Assembly: GCA_903813345.2 (NCBI GenBank) | Contig: CAIIXF020000012.1 | Location: 599,318 to 663,317, forward strand | Length of the DNA: 64,000 nt | Direction of reading: 5' to 3' | From: Owenia fusiformis | Taxonomy: Eukaryota; Annelida; Polychaeta; Sabellida; Oweniidae | Position numbers and translations under genes: made by a program | Notes under the pieces: model-generated | Databases searched by the model: none | The model's input: only the letters and a program-made list of their open reading frames with translations | Told to the model about the DNA's origin: nothing | Part shown: positions 11,101-23,040 of the stretch, one piece after another | Numbering within the stretch: position 1 is the first letter of the stretch | Layout: each line of letters opens with the position of its first letter

Positions 11101-14100
11101 TTTTGACAAGCTGGGTAATTAACTTGGCAGCCTAAGGGGTATAATAGTGTAAAACTGTACAGTGTACACCCTAAACCAATCAGCCAAAAATATTGGCAGG
11201 CATTTTGAATAAAAAGTGTGATATTTATCACTGTGTTGTTTCTGTTATAGGATCACAGTCAGAGATCGACCACTGTTTGGATTTGATTCGTCAAAAGTTC
11301 CCACATCGCAGGTATCCAGAAGTAACGTTAGAGCCAACCAAACTGAGCACACAGCCTCAGGGTGTTGTGCTGCCCCCTGAAATGATGCAGGTACAGTTGT
11401 GTTATGAAACAGAACAACATTCCAGTCTCATGAATTTTGTCTCTGAATCCCAGACTGAGATCAAGATCCATATTATGGTATAAATCCTACATTCATGTTG
11501 TAATAATCTCTAGGATGCGTCGAAATTTGTTTGAGATTGGTCTTGAAACATTGGTTCTTTGTGCAAGTTAAGCGACATTCTTTGATGAATTATTCTTACA
11601 TTGGTCACATATGCAGTGTCATAACCTGCATGCTACTTTAAGCAGTGGGCAAGAGACATGATGTTCTGGATCTTGAAATACCTCTCTGAGGATGATTTTA
11701 TTTCATAAAAATTTGTCTTGTTTTGTTTTTAAAATTGCTAGTTTTGTTATCATAGAGAATTTCTCTGATATTCTTAATTTTGGAAATATCCTAATTTTCC
11801 CTTCTTTCTTCAATAATCTATTCCTCGGCATGTTCTGGCAATAGTATAGTGTCCATAAAGTCATTTATTTACAACTATAATGCAAAGTCAATATAAAGTG
11901 TATAGAGACTTTCTGGACACCGTCAGCTGGTATACTATGGTAGGGTATGCATGTTTTCTTCCAAAGATCAAAACTTTAAGCAACGCCATTTTATCAAGTA
12001 AAGAAAAAAAACAAATATGAATATCTTGTCGTAACAACATTTAACCTCCAATTTGACAGACATACACACCTCTAATAAGTTTTAATTGCACATTTTCTAA
12101 ATGTTGTGTATGTTCTTGCTAGTCTGCCAGCCCACCAGATCCAAACTCAAACCTGCAACAGGTAACCATAGTAACAAAAACATTAACATTACTGTGAGTA
12201 TTTGGTGTGGTGTGGTTTTTCTTTGAATTTTTGTATAGTTAATTGAATAATCCTTTAAGAAAAATTATTGGGGTGCTAGGTTTTCCCAAAAGTGAATTGT
12301 GTGAATACATCAGATTAACTTATTTGTGCCGCCTTTTGATGATAGAGTCATTGGTCAATTTACAAAGTTGCTATGGACACTAGACTCAATAATGCCATGG
12401 TGCTTGCCACATGGAGATCTCAGTGGCACAGCACACTCAGTGAGTTCCCAACACTTGCCTCTAATAATAATCAATCTCTGAGAAAGTTTCAAAAATTCTC
12501 AAATATTCACTCAAAAAGTCCTAAAGGAATGCTCAAAAATGATTCATTGAAAATTACAAAAATATCAAAGATGTACACGTGAAAAAATCCTTGTAAAATC
12601 ACTCAAAGGTGAATATCAAAGTTTTGTAGACTTGAATATGTGAGTGTGTAAAAGTCAACCAAAGATGTAAGAAAAGATAATAATTTCGCAACTGAAGAAA
12701 AATACTCATTGTTTGATAGTCCAACCAATTTTGTGATCTTTTACTATTTCCAACTAACATGATTGAGTGTTAGGAATTTGAATCTTTACGTTTTTGTCAA
12801 TGTAGCCAGAATTGACTCCAGTCAGTTACAAAAACTTGGTGATGGATTTTACCTATTTTGTATTTTTGTTTTGATGGTTTTAAATAATTTAGTTAAAGGT
12901 GGGTGGTTGTACTGTGTGCTGCTGTATTAGACTGAAATTCCATTGAATGTGTCCATTGTTAGGCTTAAAAAATATAAGTTGAAATACTTATATTGTGTAC
13001 TCCCCTGTAAGTGTAACCACCCTGTAAGTGTAACACTCCTGTAAGTGTAACACTCCTGTAGTGTAACACCACCATAAATGAAGTGTTTGCCTTAAATCAA
13101 TGTAAAATAAACCTGTTTTCGTGAAACCCCTACTTAGATGAACACTAGTTTGAGATATGAAAGTTGTTCCTCTTAAACAAATTTTACTGTTATTTAACCA
13201 TTTGTTTTGGCTATAGGCTGCTCGTTGTAATGCAACTTTGTTCATGTTGCGTCATTGTCAAGCATGGTCAAAGTTATTCACATTTTTTGTAATTGCTCAA
13301 AACACATCAGCATTCTGTGCATTGTTGTGCAATAGTAAGCATTGTCCATTTATAACATGTTTTTGCATTACCCACAATGCAACATTCATTGCAGATGTCA
13401 TTATGATCTGTGTCGACTTGAAGACATCACCTTGGATACAGTTGTCTAAAGCATTGTCCAAATAGGTTATTTGTTTGCATTACCCATGATGCAACATTCA
13501 TTGCAGACATCACTATGTTCCAAACGAGTCACCCTGAATGTGTCACCATGGAAACAGTCATCTCAAACAGGTTATTTGTTTGCATTACCCACAATGCAAC
13601 ATTCATTGCAGACATCATTTTGCTTTATGTTTCAGTTGGGTCTCCCTGAAGGTGTCACCGTGGATACAGTTGTCTCAAACATTGTCCAAGCAGGTCATGT
13701 ATTTCTCCAACAGCCAACTCATCCTACTTTCCCTTCATTGGAGCGTTTGAACCACTGTATGATTGCCTGTTACACACAAGATGGTATTGTGCCACAGCTC
13801 CCACGGCCAATAGAAGGTAAGTTGAAAAATATATCCACTTCCAAAGTTCAAAGGCTCTAAGGTTTTGTAGTTATGGATTCAAAGGTTGAATTCACATTTG
13901 GACAGCAATTAAAATCTGATTTGACTTATTTATAAACATGTAACTGTCTCTGTAATTTTAGTTGGTGTTATATGTGCTGCTCCCTTGTTTGATGGCTGGT
14001 TTAGATGTCAGGTTGTTGCATTCTATGAGGAGACTGATGACGTAGATATCAAATATGTCGACTATGGAGGATATGCCACTATGCCCAGTGCTTGCCTCAA

Positions 14101-17100
14101 GCAAATCAGGTAACTACTTCAATGTACTATCACTTAGTTTGTCTATTTATCCAGTGTATCATGGGCTCTCTTGAAACCCAATGAATGTACTTAAAGCTCA
14201 TGAGTCATGAACTTATTCCTCTGTTAAAGCAGTAGTTGACCATTTAAAAGAACAGGTAACAACAATTACTATCTGATTATGAAATGTCAAATCTTATGAT
14301 ACTGTGTATTGGTTGCTATTTGATTTAATTGAATAAAGGCATGTTGAAAAGTGGAAAAATATTAGGAGCCAAGGGTTTTTCAAGTCTCTTGCATATTTTC
14401 TGTCCTTTCCTTATATATATACAAATGGATTTAATGTATTGTTTTTGTTCCAGGAGTGATTTCACCACTTTACCCTTCCAGGCATCAGAGTGTTATATGG
14501 CCAACATCTGTCCCTTGGAAGGTCAGTAAACATTCTCAAATCATTTACCCATAATGCAATAGTTGTTGCAGACGTTCCATTGTTGATGTGACATCTGTAT
14601 CATTCATTCATTTTTTATCGTACCTAATAAAGGTACGATATTGTCGTCAGCTTGACGGGCGGGCGGGCGGCGTCTCACTTTTCAGCTTGTCTACAGGTTT
14701 CCAGCCAAACCATTTGTCAGATTCATCTGAAATTTTCAGGAATGTTTCTACGTATCAAAGTTAAGAACTGATTAGTTTTTGGGCATTCTGGGTAAATTTT
14801 AAGGTGGCCATTTTGGATTTTCCGTCCTAAAATCTTCACTTTCAAGACTTGACTACAGGTTTCCAGCCAAACCATTTGACGGATTCATCTGAAATTTTCA
14901 GGGATGTTTCTATGTATCAAAGTTAAGGACTGATTAGTTTTTTGGCATTCTGGGTAAATTTTAAGGTGGCCATTTTGGATTTTCCGTCCTAAAATCTTCA
15001 CTTTCAAGACTTGTCTACAGGTTTCCAGCCAAACCATTTGACGGATTCATCTGAAATTTTCAGGGATGTTTCTACGTATCAAAGTTAAGATCTGATTAGT
15101 TTTTTGGCATTCTGGGTAAAATTTAAGGTGGCCATTTTGGATTTTCCGTCCTAAAATCTTCACTTTCAAGACTTGTCTACAGGTTTCCAGCCAAACCATT
15201 TGATCATCTGAAATTTTCAGGGATGTTTCTACTAGGGGTCCCACGATACATTATGAAACGATACGATACGTATCTCGATACTCAGGTCACGATACGAGCA
15301 ACGATACGATACATAATAGTGTAGTTGAAGGGGGGGGTGCAAAACTGACGTAGCTGAGGTCGAGTTGAAAGTCTATCACTTGCTGTGACATTTGATTAAG
15401 ATGCAGCATAAAAATTATTGTCAAGTATCAAGCCTACCTGCTGTATAGTAGCCAGCTATGCATATTTTGCAATATTTTTTGAAGTCCGGCTGTGCTTTCC
15501 CTTTACTGAGGAATGTTACAAGTACTACAGTAGATTTTCTATTATATTATTATCTGTTATATTTCTATTCTATTTTCTACCCATGTTTGATATTTACACG
15601 GCCATAATTCTATCAATTGTTTTCAAAACTTTCAAAAATTTTCAATTTCTAAACTCCGGTCAACATTAATACTCCGAACGTAAATATTGTTCGTTTTTTA
15701 TGAGAGTTATCAATATTAGTAGGCAATTTTTTAACGCGGCGTTCTATCGAATAAAAAGTTCAAAGATTATATTTATTCATACTAAATTGTCAAAAAGTAT
15801 ATAGAATAATTATAAAACAAAGTATTTTGATATACGAAGACATAGAAGACAGTGTCTTCAAGACACGAGTTATTTGTTCACATTTTGACTGTCAATCCGC
15901 TAGGCATTCTGTTCGCATTTATACACCATTTTGGGCGTGTCATGTCCAGCGAGAAACCAAACAGAAAATATAAGAACAATTTCTCAAAAAAGTCAAATAT
16001 TCAGTAGATTTCGGCAAAATATGATGGACTTCAGGTATGTTAATAATATTTTTGGTGTATCGATATTTGAGTCTTCGTATCGATACGCTCGTATCGTCAC
16101 CAAACGAGCCGATGCATCGATATATCGATGAATCGCGGGACCCCTAGTTTCTACGTATCAAAGTTAAGAACTGATTAGTTTTTGGGCATTCTGGGTAAAT
16201 TTTAAGGTGGCCATTTTGATTTTCCGTCCTAAATTCTTCACTGTCACACTGCTGTGTTTTAGGTACGATATTGTTCACGTCTGTGCCTTGTTCTATAATG
16301 CATTGGTATTTGCAGATATTCAAATAAAAGTTGCTTCATACAAAAATTAGTCAGTTATGTTTTCATGCAATTATGGTGAAATATGTAATAATTCTAATCC
16401 AGTATTTTTTCTTATGTTATAAATTTATTTCATCATAAATAATTAAAAGTTCCTTATATGGTCAAATCTGCCCATGCTGCTTCAAACTGGCTGCCTTATG
16501 ATTACAATTCTCCTTTTTCACTACATGTTAAATTATCATTTTCCTTGTTAGGTGAGGAAGCATTCTCATTAGAGGCTGGTGCTGTCTTGGAGGAATTAAC
16601 AAGCAACAAATTACTTCAGTGCCAGATAATGGGTAGAGCTGAGGACTCAATACCCTACATACACCTGTACATAGTAGATGGGCACAAGGTGAGAACATTA
16701 CATAAATTTTGAGTGTGTGGAAAGGTAACTGAAGTTGAAAGTAACTAATGCCAAAACATCAAGTTTTTGAGTAATATGGGGACTGGCAAAATAAGTGAAA
16801 TGTCTGGTGAAAAAAATGACATGAATTTAACATTCAAGTGTTGTTTATGAACCAGTTCCACTAAAAAACATCTTGTTCGTCAATTAGGGATTGATTAATG
16901 CCTACCTTACTGAAACAAAAATTAGTTGTATGGGTCTATATCGTCTTGTGTGTTCAACTTAGTTTAGATTCTTACCAATATTTAAGATTATAATGTCAAC
17001 AAACAGGAGAACTTGATCCTTTGTGCATCCTTATTAAAATACAAGTTTTATGATCAAGCATGATGTTGGTATTCTCAGTTATTGTAAATGTAATCTTTTT

Positions 17101-17173
17101 CAAATTTCAGACACTATTTGTGAATCGTGAGCTGGTCAATAGGGGTGTGGCTAGATGGATTGAACAGCAATAG
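8198..17173 (+). CDS. AKAP1: AKAP1-like mitochondrial A-kinase anchor protein
   Basis: Coding exons: 8198-8950, 10405-10633, 11251-11390, 13636-13816, 13962-14109, 14454-14521, 16552-16688 and 17111-17173. All join in phase with GT/AG borders and give 572 residues. Residues about 5-22 form a membrane anchor followed by basic RGRKKR, like the outer-mitochondrial-membrane anchor of AKAP1. Residues 30-270 are acidic and disordered. A KH RNA-binding domain follows (about 279-345) with its GRQG loop at 293-296. An extended Tudor domain (about 375-570) contains YVDYGGY. The domain order and the LPEGVTV and DFTTLPFQ blocks are characteristic of AKAP1, which tethers PKA and mRNAs to mitochondria. No clear RII-binding helix is visible. 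The acceptor directly before the start codon implies an upstream non-coding exon. The C-terminus is altered by a tandem duplication. Confidence 0.9.
9352..9732. mobile_element. hAT-like non-autonomous element in AKAP1-like intron 1
   Basis: Ends read GGGTTCTCACTAGG and the inverted CCTGGTGAGAACCC, about 380 bp apart. Ends of the CAGGGTTCTCACCAGG kind are typical of hAT-related elements. No clean 8-bp target duplication could be read. Confidence 0.6.
11849..11930. mobile_element. Short mariner-end foldback
   Basis: GTGTCCATAAAGTC and the inverted GACTTTCTGGACAC lie about 55 bp apart. These resemble mariner terminal repeats. It is too short to encode anything. Confidence 0.5.
12123..12161 (+). 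CDS. AKAP1: Candidate 39-nt cassette microexon of the AKAP1-like gene
   Basis: A 39-nt stretch is bounded by TTGCTAG and CAG/GTAACC, and starts and ends in phase 0, matching the phase of the flanking exons. It would add 13 residues ([13 protein letters not shown]) to the flexible linker between the KH and Tudor domains. The main frame is intact with or without it, so it may be an alternative exon. The support is splice sites and phase only. Confidence 0.4.
12995..13070. repeat. 18-bp tandem repeat
   Basis: About four copies of a CCTGTAAGTGTAACACT-type unit in AKAP1-like intron 3. The following sequence resembles the AAGTGGAACACC/ACAGGTTTTACTGT repeat seen elsewhere in the window. Confidence 0.65.
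13363..13710 (+). repeat. Tandem copies of an intron end plus AKAP1-like exon 4 start
   Basis: Three copies of a unit of about 107 bp begin with TGCATTACCCACAATGCAAC at about 13363, 13474 and 13580. The third runs into real exon 4 (from 13636). The first two end in degraded copies of the exon start, with recognisable CACCTTGGATACAGTTGTCT and CACCATGGAAACAGTCATCT segments that match the real GTCACCGTGGATACAGTTGT. The duplication therefore spanned the intron-exon boundary. Confidence 0.8.
14617..16275. mobile_element. Tandem-core repeat element in AKAP1-like intron 6
   Basis: AGGTACGATATTGT occurs at both ends (about 14634 and 16261). The body has about four 162-bp tandem units (ACAGGTTTCCAGCC at 14693, 14855, 15017 and 15179). 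This build resembles the pearl or Helitron-associated elements known from bivalves. The array is split by a hAT-like insertion at 15233-16146. Confidence 0.7.
15233..16146. mobile_element. hAT-like non-autonomous element with 8-bp target duplication
   Basis: Ends TAGGGGTCCC and GGGACCCCTA are inverted repeats, flanked by the exact 8-bp direct repeat GTTTCTAC (15225-15232 and 16147-16154). Subterminal CGATACGATAC motifs occur at both ends. No transposase frame is present. It is 914 bp long and inserted inside a 162-bp unit of the host array. Confidence 0.85.
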
Positions 17174-17200
17174 GGGTGTGGCTAGATGGATTGAACAGCA
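17139..17200 (+). repeat. 31-bp tandem duplication at the AKAP1-like stop codon
   Basis: A 31-bp segment beginning ATAGGGGTGTGGC occurs twice back to back (17139-17169 and 17170-17200). The second copy puts TAG (17171-17173) in frame, ending the protein at ARWIEQQ. Confidence 0.92.
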
Positions 17201-19616
17201 GGGTGTGTTGCATCATAGCATGATTGACATATTACTGTACATAGTTGAAAACCCACATGCGAAACACAAAAAAAACAAACTAAAATAGGAGGAATTGTCA
17301 CTACAGATACTCGCAGCTTGAAATAAACTTGACCCAATAATTATTCATTTCCTTGTAGTAATTTAACACAAGAAGTAAGTCATTTTTATGAGAAACCATG
17401 CATTGGAACCTTTTACAATCAACTAAAACCATGAAGGGCCAGGCCAGTACACCATATTTCTACAATATATTGATAAAACTGATCAGAATTTGTGAACTCG
17501 TGACATCAATTGCTAGTGTGGCAGAACTCCCACTTGTCCACTTGAAATCAGCTTACATTCAATGTTATTTGTGGAATATGAAATTGGATGGTTCGTTATA
17601 TTACGGATTATAGCATAATCACTCTGCACAATACTTCATGTTGGAATGGGTTAGTACAAAAAGAGGATTGACTTGTAACTTTTAAACCTATACAAACAGA
17701 TAAAGTCAGATTGCATATCTAAATTGCAATATTTGGAAATGTAACCTTCTTTGATGAATCTCCAAGCTGTGTGTTCAGGTGAAATACTATTACCATATTT
17801 GGACTTATAGATTCAGGAACTAATCTCTTACAAAGCTGTGTTCATATAAAATAGAATACATTGAAACCTGGTAGGTGGAACACCTTTCAGAGTATCAAGA
17901 ACAACTGACTTAGTGTTAAATTAATCTTTAAGTTGAATACCTCCCTAAGTGGAACACTTTTAGAGGTACCAAAGGTGTTCCACTAAGACAGGGTTTTATT
18001 GCATATCATACTGGAACTTATCACCTAGAAAGCTGTAAATATGATATTATACAATACTGGATATCATAAACTGATCATAAACTGATCACTCACCTGCTGG
18101 ATTTCTACTATCTTTCATCATCTGTGTTTTGCATGGAGGTCACAACAAAATGTGTTATATGTAAATAGTTAGAGCATATATGTAGATAATGTATTATTTA
18201 GAGGTAATAGTTCTTTTGCCCTGTGTATATAGCTGGTTTGGATTCACACTCTAGTTAGATGTTTTGGTGGTTGTGTTGTTTCTACGTGTCTTAGTACTGG
18301 AAATATGAACACAAGAAAACATATCTGATGGAATACCTCTGTAAATAAGGAACATTTCTCTATTTTCGACATAATTTTCAAAAGAACCAAATCAAGTCCT
18401 GTGTTCATGAACTCTCTACAAGGAACAATTTTTGCCTTTACAGAGTGTGCTGTATATGTTCTAGTACACAGTATGGGGAAAATATGTTCCAGTACACAGT
18501 ATGGGGAATCGTATGTTCCAGTACACAGTATGGGGAATCGTATGTTCCAGTACACAGTTATGGAATCGTATGGGCAGATATAGTTCCCTGTACAGTACAG
18601 AGTACATAGAGTGTTCCATAGACCAGGTTTTGTACTGCAGTTGTAGTGGAATCATATGGGTAGAAATAGACACACATAACTAAAATGCTTTTTAGGGATG
18701 AATTACAAATTGGCTTCTTTAAAGCTTAGCTTCAGAACATGCATGCCATCATTGCATTTACCTCATGGTTTAACTGTTGAATTGTAGTTCATATAGGACA
18801 TAGATGTTATATAGTGATGTATTCTGTACAGTAAAGTTAATTATATAAACTAGCAAAATCATAGTAAGCCAGGTCAGTACCCATTCTCCCAGTCAGGTAC
18901 ATATGTCAGTCTGTACATAAAGATAGAGAACAGTCTGTATTAGAATTTATCTAGCATATTGAATGAATTAGAACATTTCCGATTACGATCTGTATTTTCC
19001 AATTTTGTACAAATTATATTGCAGTTTATGCTTCTCAGGGTTGACCCAAATTAATTAATTAATAACAATCATGAAAACAATTGAGAAACTATTGTAAGAG
19101 TATAAAATACTTCAAATTTTTATTGAAATCATGTGACACGTCTGGCATTTAGTAACTTCTTAAATTGACATTAAAGGAGGTTCAGGCTTCATATTCTAAG
19201 AGAACTTAATAAATGGAATTGTATTGGTTTTTCAAAGAACCTAATCACACAATTTCCCTTGCATTTTTATACTCAATTTGGCAAGTAAATCATATGAAGA
19301 ATTCTATACATTAACATACAATTTTCAAAAACAACTTACCTCCTTCTTAGTCATGGATAAGTTAAATGCAGGAAAAAATCTATACAAAAATTACCAATTG
19401 TTACAGTAAAGCTGTATGTACCTTAGTTTGATAGGCCTACTGTAAATATGCACTGCAATGTGTCATTTGAAGGTGGCACGCTGGTTTAATTAACCAGTTC
19501 ATATTGAATGGTCCGATTATACAAGTATTTTTTGAATATTCAGTCACTGATTTAGAGAACTGTAATTCTTAGATTTATACATTATATGTACAGTATATGA
19601 ATTTATTTGCATATAC
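17174..19616. other. AKAP1-like 3' UTR and intergenic repeats
   Basis: No coding exon was recognised. It contains a foldback repeat at 17861-18003 (AAGTGGAACAC family) and a 29-bp minisatellite at 18440-18570 with about four copies of a TATGTTCCAGTACACAG unit. The AKAP1-like transcript end was not pinned down. Confidence 0.5.
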
Positions 19617-20598
19617 AGGGTGTCTCAAAAAAATGTACCCAAAAGTATATCAACAGCACAGATAAACCAATCGATATTTTCAGACATTTTTCGCATGGTC
19701 ATGTAGCCAAAACATGAAAGTTTTCTCCCCAATACCATTTTTATTTCCGCCTTGCGTTTTTGATGCTTTAACCCTTTACCTTTTACACCACATAATCAAT
19801 GTAACCTCATATTTTGATGACAGCCTGTATCCTTACTGCTACATTGTTCATCACATTTGATAATAATTCTGAAGAAATGTTTTGAATTTCTCTTTGGATG
19901 TTGCCCTTAAGTTGTTCTAGGTCTTTTTGGTTGGAATGAGCATTAAAACATTCCTTTTAATAGCCACAGTGAAAGATGTTTGAGGATGATGATGGCAGAA
20001 CAAACACAGAGAATCTGGTCAATTATCTGTAAATGATTCAGGAGTGACCCTCCAGAGTTACGCAGGCTAGCCTGGAGACCAAATGATATCCAAATGAAAA
20101 CACAGTGGTTTCAAATTGATACACACTACAGAGGCTACACTAGAATCCCAACCAATGCAGATTCTTGAACGTCTGACCTCTCTGTATGGGGGGCTTTAAG
20201 ACATTGTGAGAGCCTCCCTATTCACCAGATTTGACGGTCCATACTTTTTTCTCTGCAGCTATTTGAAGAACCATTTTTATGCTAAACCCAAGCTAAGAGA
20301 CCTGGAACAAATTAAGACCAGCATCTGAACAGAAATCAAAACATTCCACCAGGAATATCAAATGTGATGAACAATGTAATAGTAAGGATGCAGACTGTCA
20401 TCGAATAATGAGGTTACATTGAATATGTGGTGTAAAAGGTAAGTATCAAAAAGGCAAAAGTGAATTAAAATATGTGCATAGGGAAAAAACGTTCATGTTT
20501 TGACTACAAGACCATGCAAAAAATGTCTGAAAATATTGATTGGTTTGTCTATGCTGTTGATTTACTTTTGGGTACATTTTTTGAGACACCCTATATTA
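19617..20598 (+). mobile_element. Decayed mariner/Tc1-type transposon
   Basis: Long inverted ends (about 250 bp) begin CAGGGTGTCTCAAAAAAATG at the left and are mirrored by TTTTTTGAGACACCCT at the right, with TA at both junctions. Between them, about 20190-20335 reads in two plus-strand frames as PPYSPDLT, then FFLCSYLKNHFYAKPK and LRDLEQIKTSI. This is the recognisable end of a mariner-type DDE transposase (PxSPDL...FFLWGYLK...), broken by a frameshift and a stop. The element cannot move by its own enzyme. Confidence 0.8.
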
Positions 20599-20599
20599 T

Positions 20600-22386
20600 A
20601 TTGATGTGTAAGACACTACTTTTTTTAAAATGGGTCGTATTTTTTCTGGGTGTAGTATAAGTAAAAACAAGTGACATTTCAGTAGTCATAGGTGATCTCC
20701 TCTTGTGGGGGGTGTACTTAGTTCATTGTAACTACAAATAAATTGACAAGAAAGGTGTGGTCTTCGTAAAAGCCTTTAAATTCAACGTACTCCTATTTAT
20801 GATTAGTTCAGAACTTGTTTTGTATCTCACGAAGATTCTATCCCCTTCAAAGCTATGAATGATTCTAACAGAAATGGCATCCTCAGACATCTTCTGTTTA
20901 TTTAGGCAAATGAACAGTGTGGACTGAAGGATTCTCTTCATTCCCATGAGGAGGCTAATGGAAGGACGCAACTTTAGTTATTGATCAGCCTTATCATGTT
21001 GCATAAGTACAATATAATACAGTATAATATATAAGTGTGTTTATAACATTTACTTATCTATTGAAAAGGTTTGCAAGTTTGATACCTATTTCCTGTTGAT
21101 TGATTAATAAACTTTATGTTTCTCTTAAGTGCCTGGTGACTGAGAATGGGAATAGTAGTATGTTCATTTGCTCTAAAACTTCAATTCAACTCATGATAAT
21201 TAAGCTATACACTAATTTCCTTGTAAATGATCTTATAATTTTTTCTTGTATTTTGCATGCTTGAATATGGCATATTATGGTACATGTCATAATATATGAC
21301 AGTGAGTGTTTAATATTTATATTTTGTCAAATAAACCCAATGTTGAACAAAACCAGTAATAATATTGTTGTGTTTTTTAAAAATTAAACAGTGTAGTCTC
21401 CTGGTATAATATTGGAAGGTAAGAAACTGACTGTCCAAATATCTGGTAAATGGCATGAAAGAAATCAAGAATTTTCCAAAAATGAATTGGGAGATATTTC
21501 TATAAAAACTGAGCTAGGTGATTTAAGCCCTGGACTCATATCGCTGCAATTTGGACTGAATCATTCCAATGAACGTGTTTTCAGAATCTTCGCGAGCAGT
21601 GGGAATGCAAAGTAAAGAAAACAACGCCTGAGTAGAATGAATCCTGCACAATGCATCAAGTCTTGGGTGACATTCTTGTCACACATTGCAAAATATTTTC
21701 TATGAAATTACCTAAAAGATACAAAATCACTAACAGAACATATATTTTCAATGAAACTTTCCAAGGGTCAAGTTGGAAAAGAATCAGTTTCAAGAGTCAA
21801 GATGTCACCTTGACAACCATTCAATGAATGACCTTGGTTGTGGTGATTGGTTATATAATGCACTGTAGTTATATGATATACTGTGTTCAGATTGGCTGGA
21901 ATCGGACACACCTTGCCTAGCTATATGTGTGAATTATTTTGTCGTAGAAGTGGGATGTGCTTTAAAAAATCAATAATTTTCATTAAAAAAATTAATTCAT
22001 GAATTTGAGATAAAAGGAAATCATACTTTTCAAGAAAATGTGAACCTAATCAAGTAAATAAAACGAACCACTGAAATAAGGGAAACTACCTGAGAATCCC
22101 CCTCCCTAAACAAGATCAGATTTGAAATTTGTCATATGAGACTGTGGTTTGAACCCTGGATACAATAAAGGTCACAATGACATCTGACTTCATTATAATC
22201 TAACACCAAAGGAAAATGTTTGCAGCACTTTAAAAAATCAATCTTTTTTATAAAGGCTAGAAAGTTCTTTGTGTAAGACCAATTCAATCAATATAACATT
22301 TCCTCATTACAAGCACCCTTTCATTTCTAAATGTCATTGTCCCCAAATGTCATTCATTTGATCAAAGGAATTAGGCTACTCTCAAG
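20600..22386. other. Intergenic sequence
   Basis: No gene is supported. The frame at 21412-21615 has no splice signals that would make it an exon. A possible poly(A) signal AATAAA lies near 21330. Confidence 0.45.
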
Positions 22387-22396
22387 TCTCGCGAGA
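22387..22396. promoter_or_regulatory. TCTCGCGAGA promoter motif
   Basis: A perfect copy of the palindromic motif associated with TATA-less, often bidirectional animal promoters lies about 650 bp upstream of the first coding exon of the FAM216A-like gene. Its use as a promoter is inferred from motif and position only. Confidence 0.4.
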
Positions 22397-23040
22397 TTGT
22401 GCGAGACTTTGTTGCATGGTGATTTATAAACTTTCTAAAAGTTTAATTGAAGTTTGCAGACTTTATATAACAGGATCAATGAAGTATTACACGATGTGTA
22501 TTGAACATGAATTGAGAATAGCTGTGTTGTATAAACATTGATACATACTTTGATTAGCCAGCAACATGATCTAGGAAACCAGGAATCTTTATAAACCAAC
22601 TTTGAAGTTTAGTTGAAATTAATTTTTATTTGTAAGAAATTACAAAAATAGGATAGGAGGAAGTAATTTGACTTCAGGAGACAGGGTAGACACTAAGAAA
22701 ATAAGGTATGGTAGTTTGGTTTCATTTATATCTTTTAATTGACAAAATGAATTATTTTACTTCATATGTAATTGTTATTAAATATAGACTGCAACTAATT
22801 GAATTCATTCGTCTTTATCAAGTTATAGATCATGAATGTCACGCTAATTATGTCACGCTATCACGTTATTTGATGCAGTATATTCAGGCTGTAATATTTT
22901 ATAATTCATTAAAGTTTCGGTTACTTTCAAAATACCTGCCAGATTCTTTATGAATCGGAAAATGTCTAAATTCATACATGTAGATAAAAATTATGTTTAA
23001 AAATCTTTTAGGCTTCAAGACTGAACTGCAGTGTTTAGAA

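Noticed and set aside
21412-21615. 67-residue plus-strand frame as an exon or small gene
   Set aside because: No convincing acceptor, donor or conserved motif; composition gives no support.
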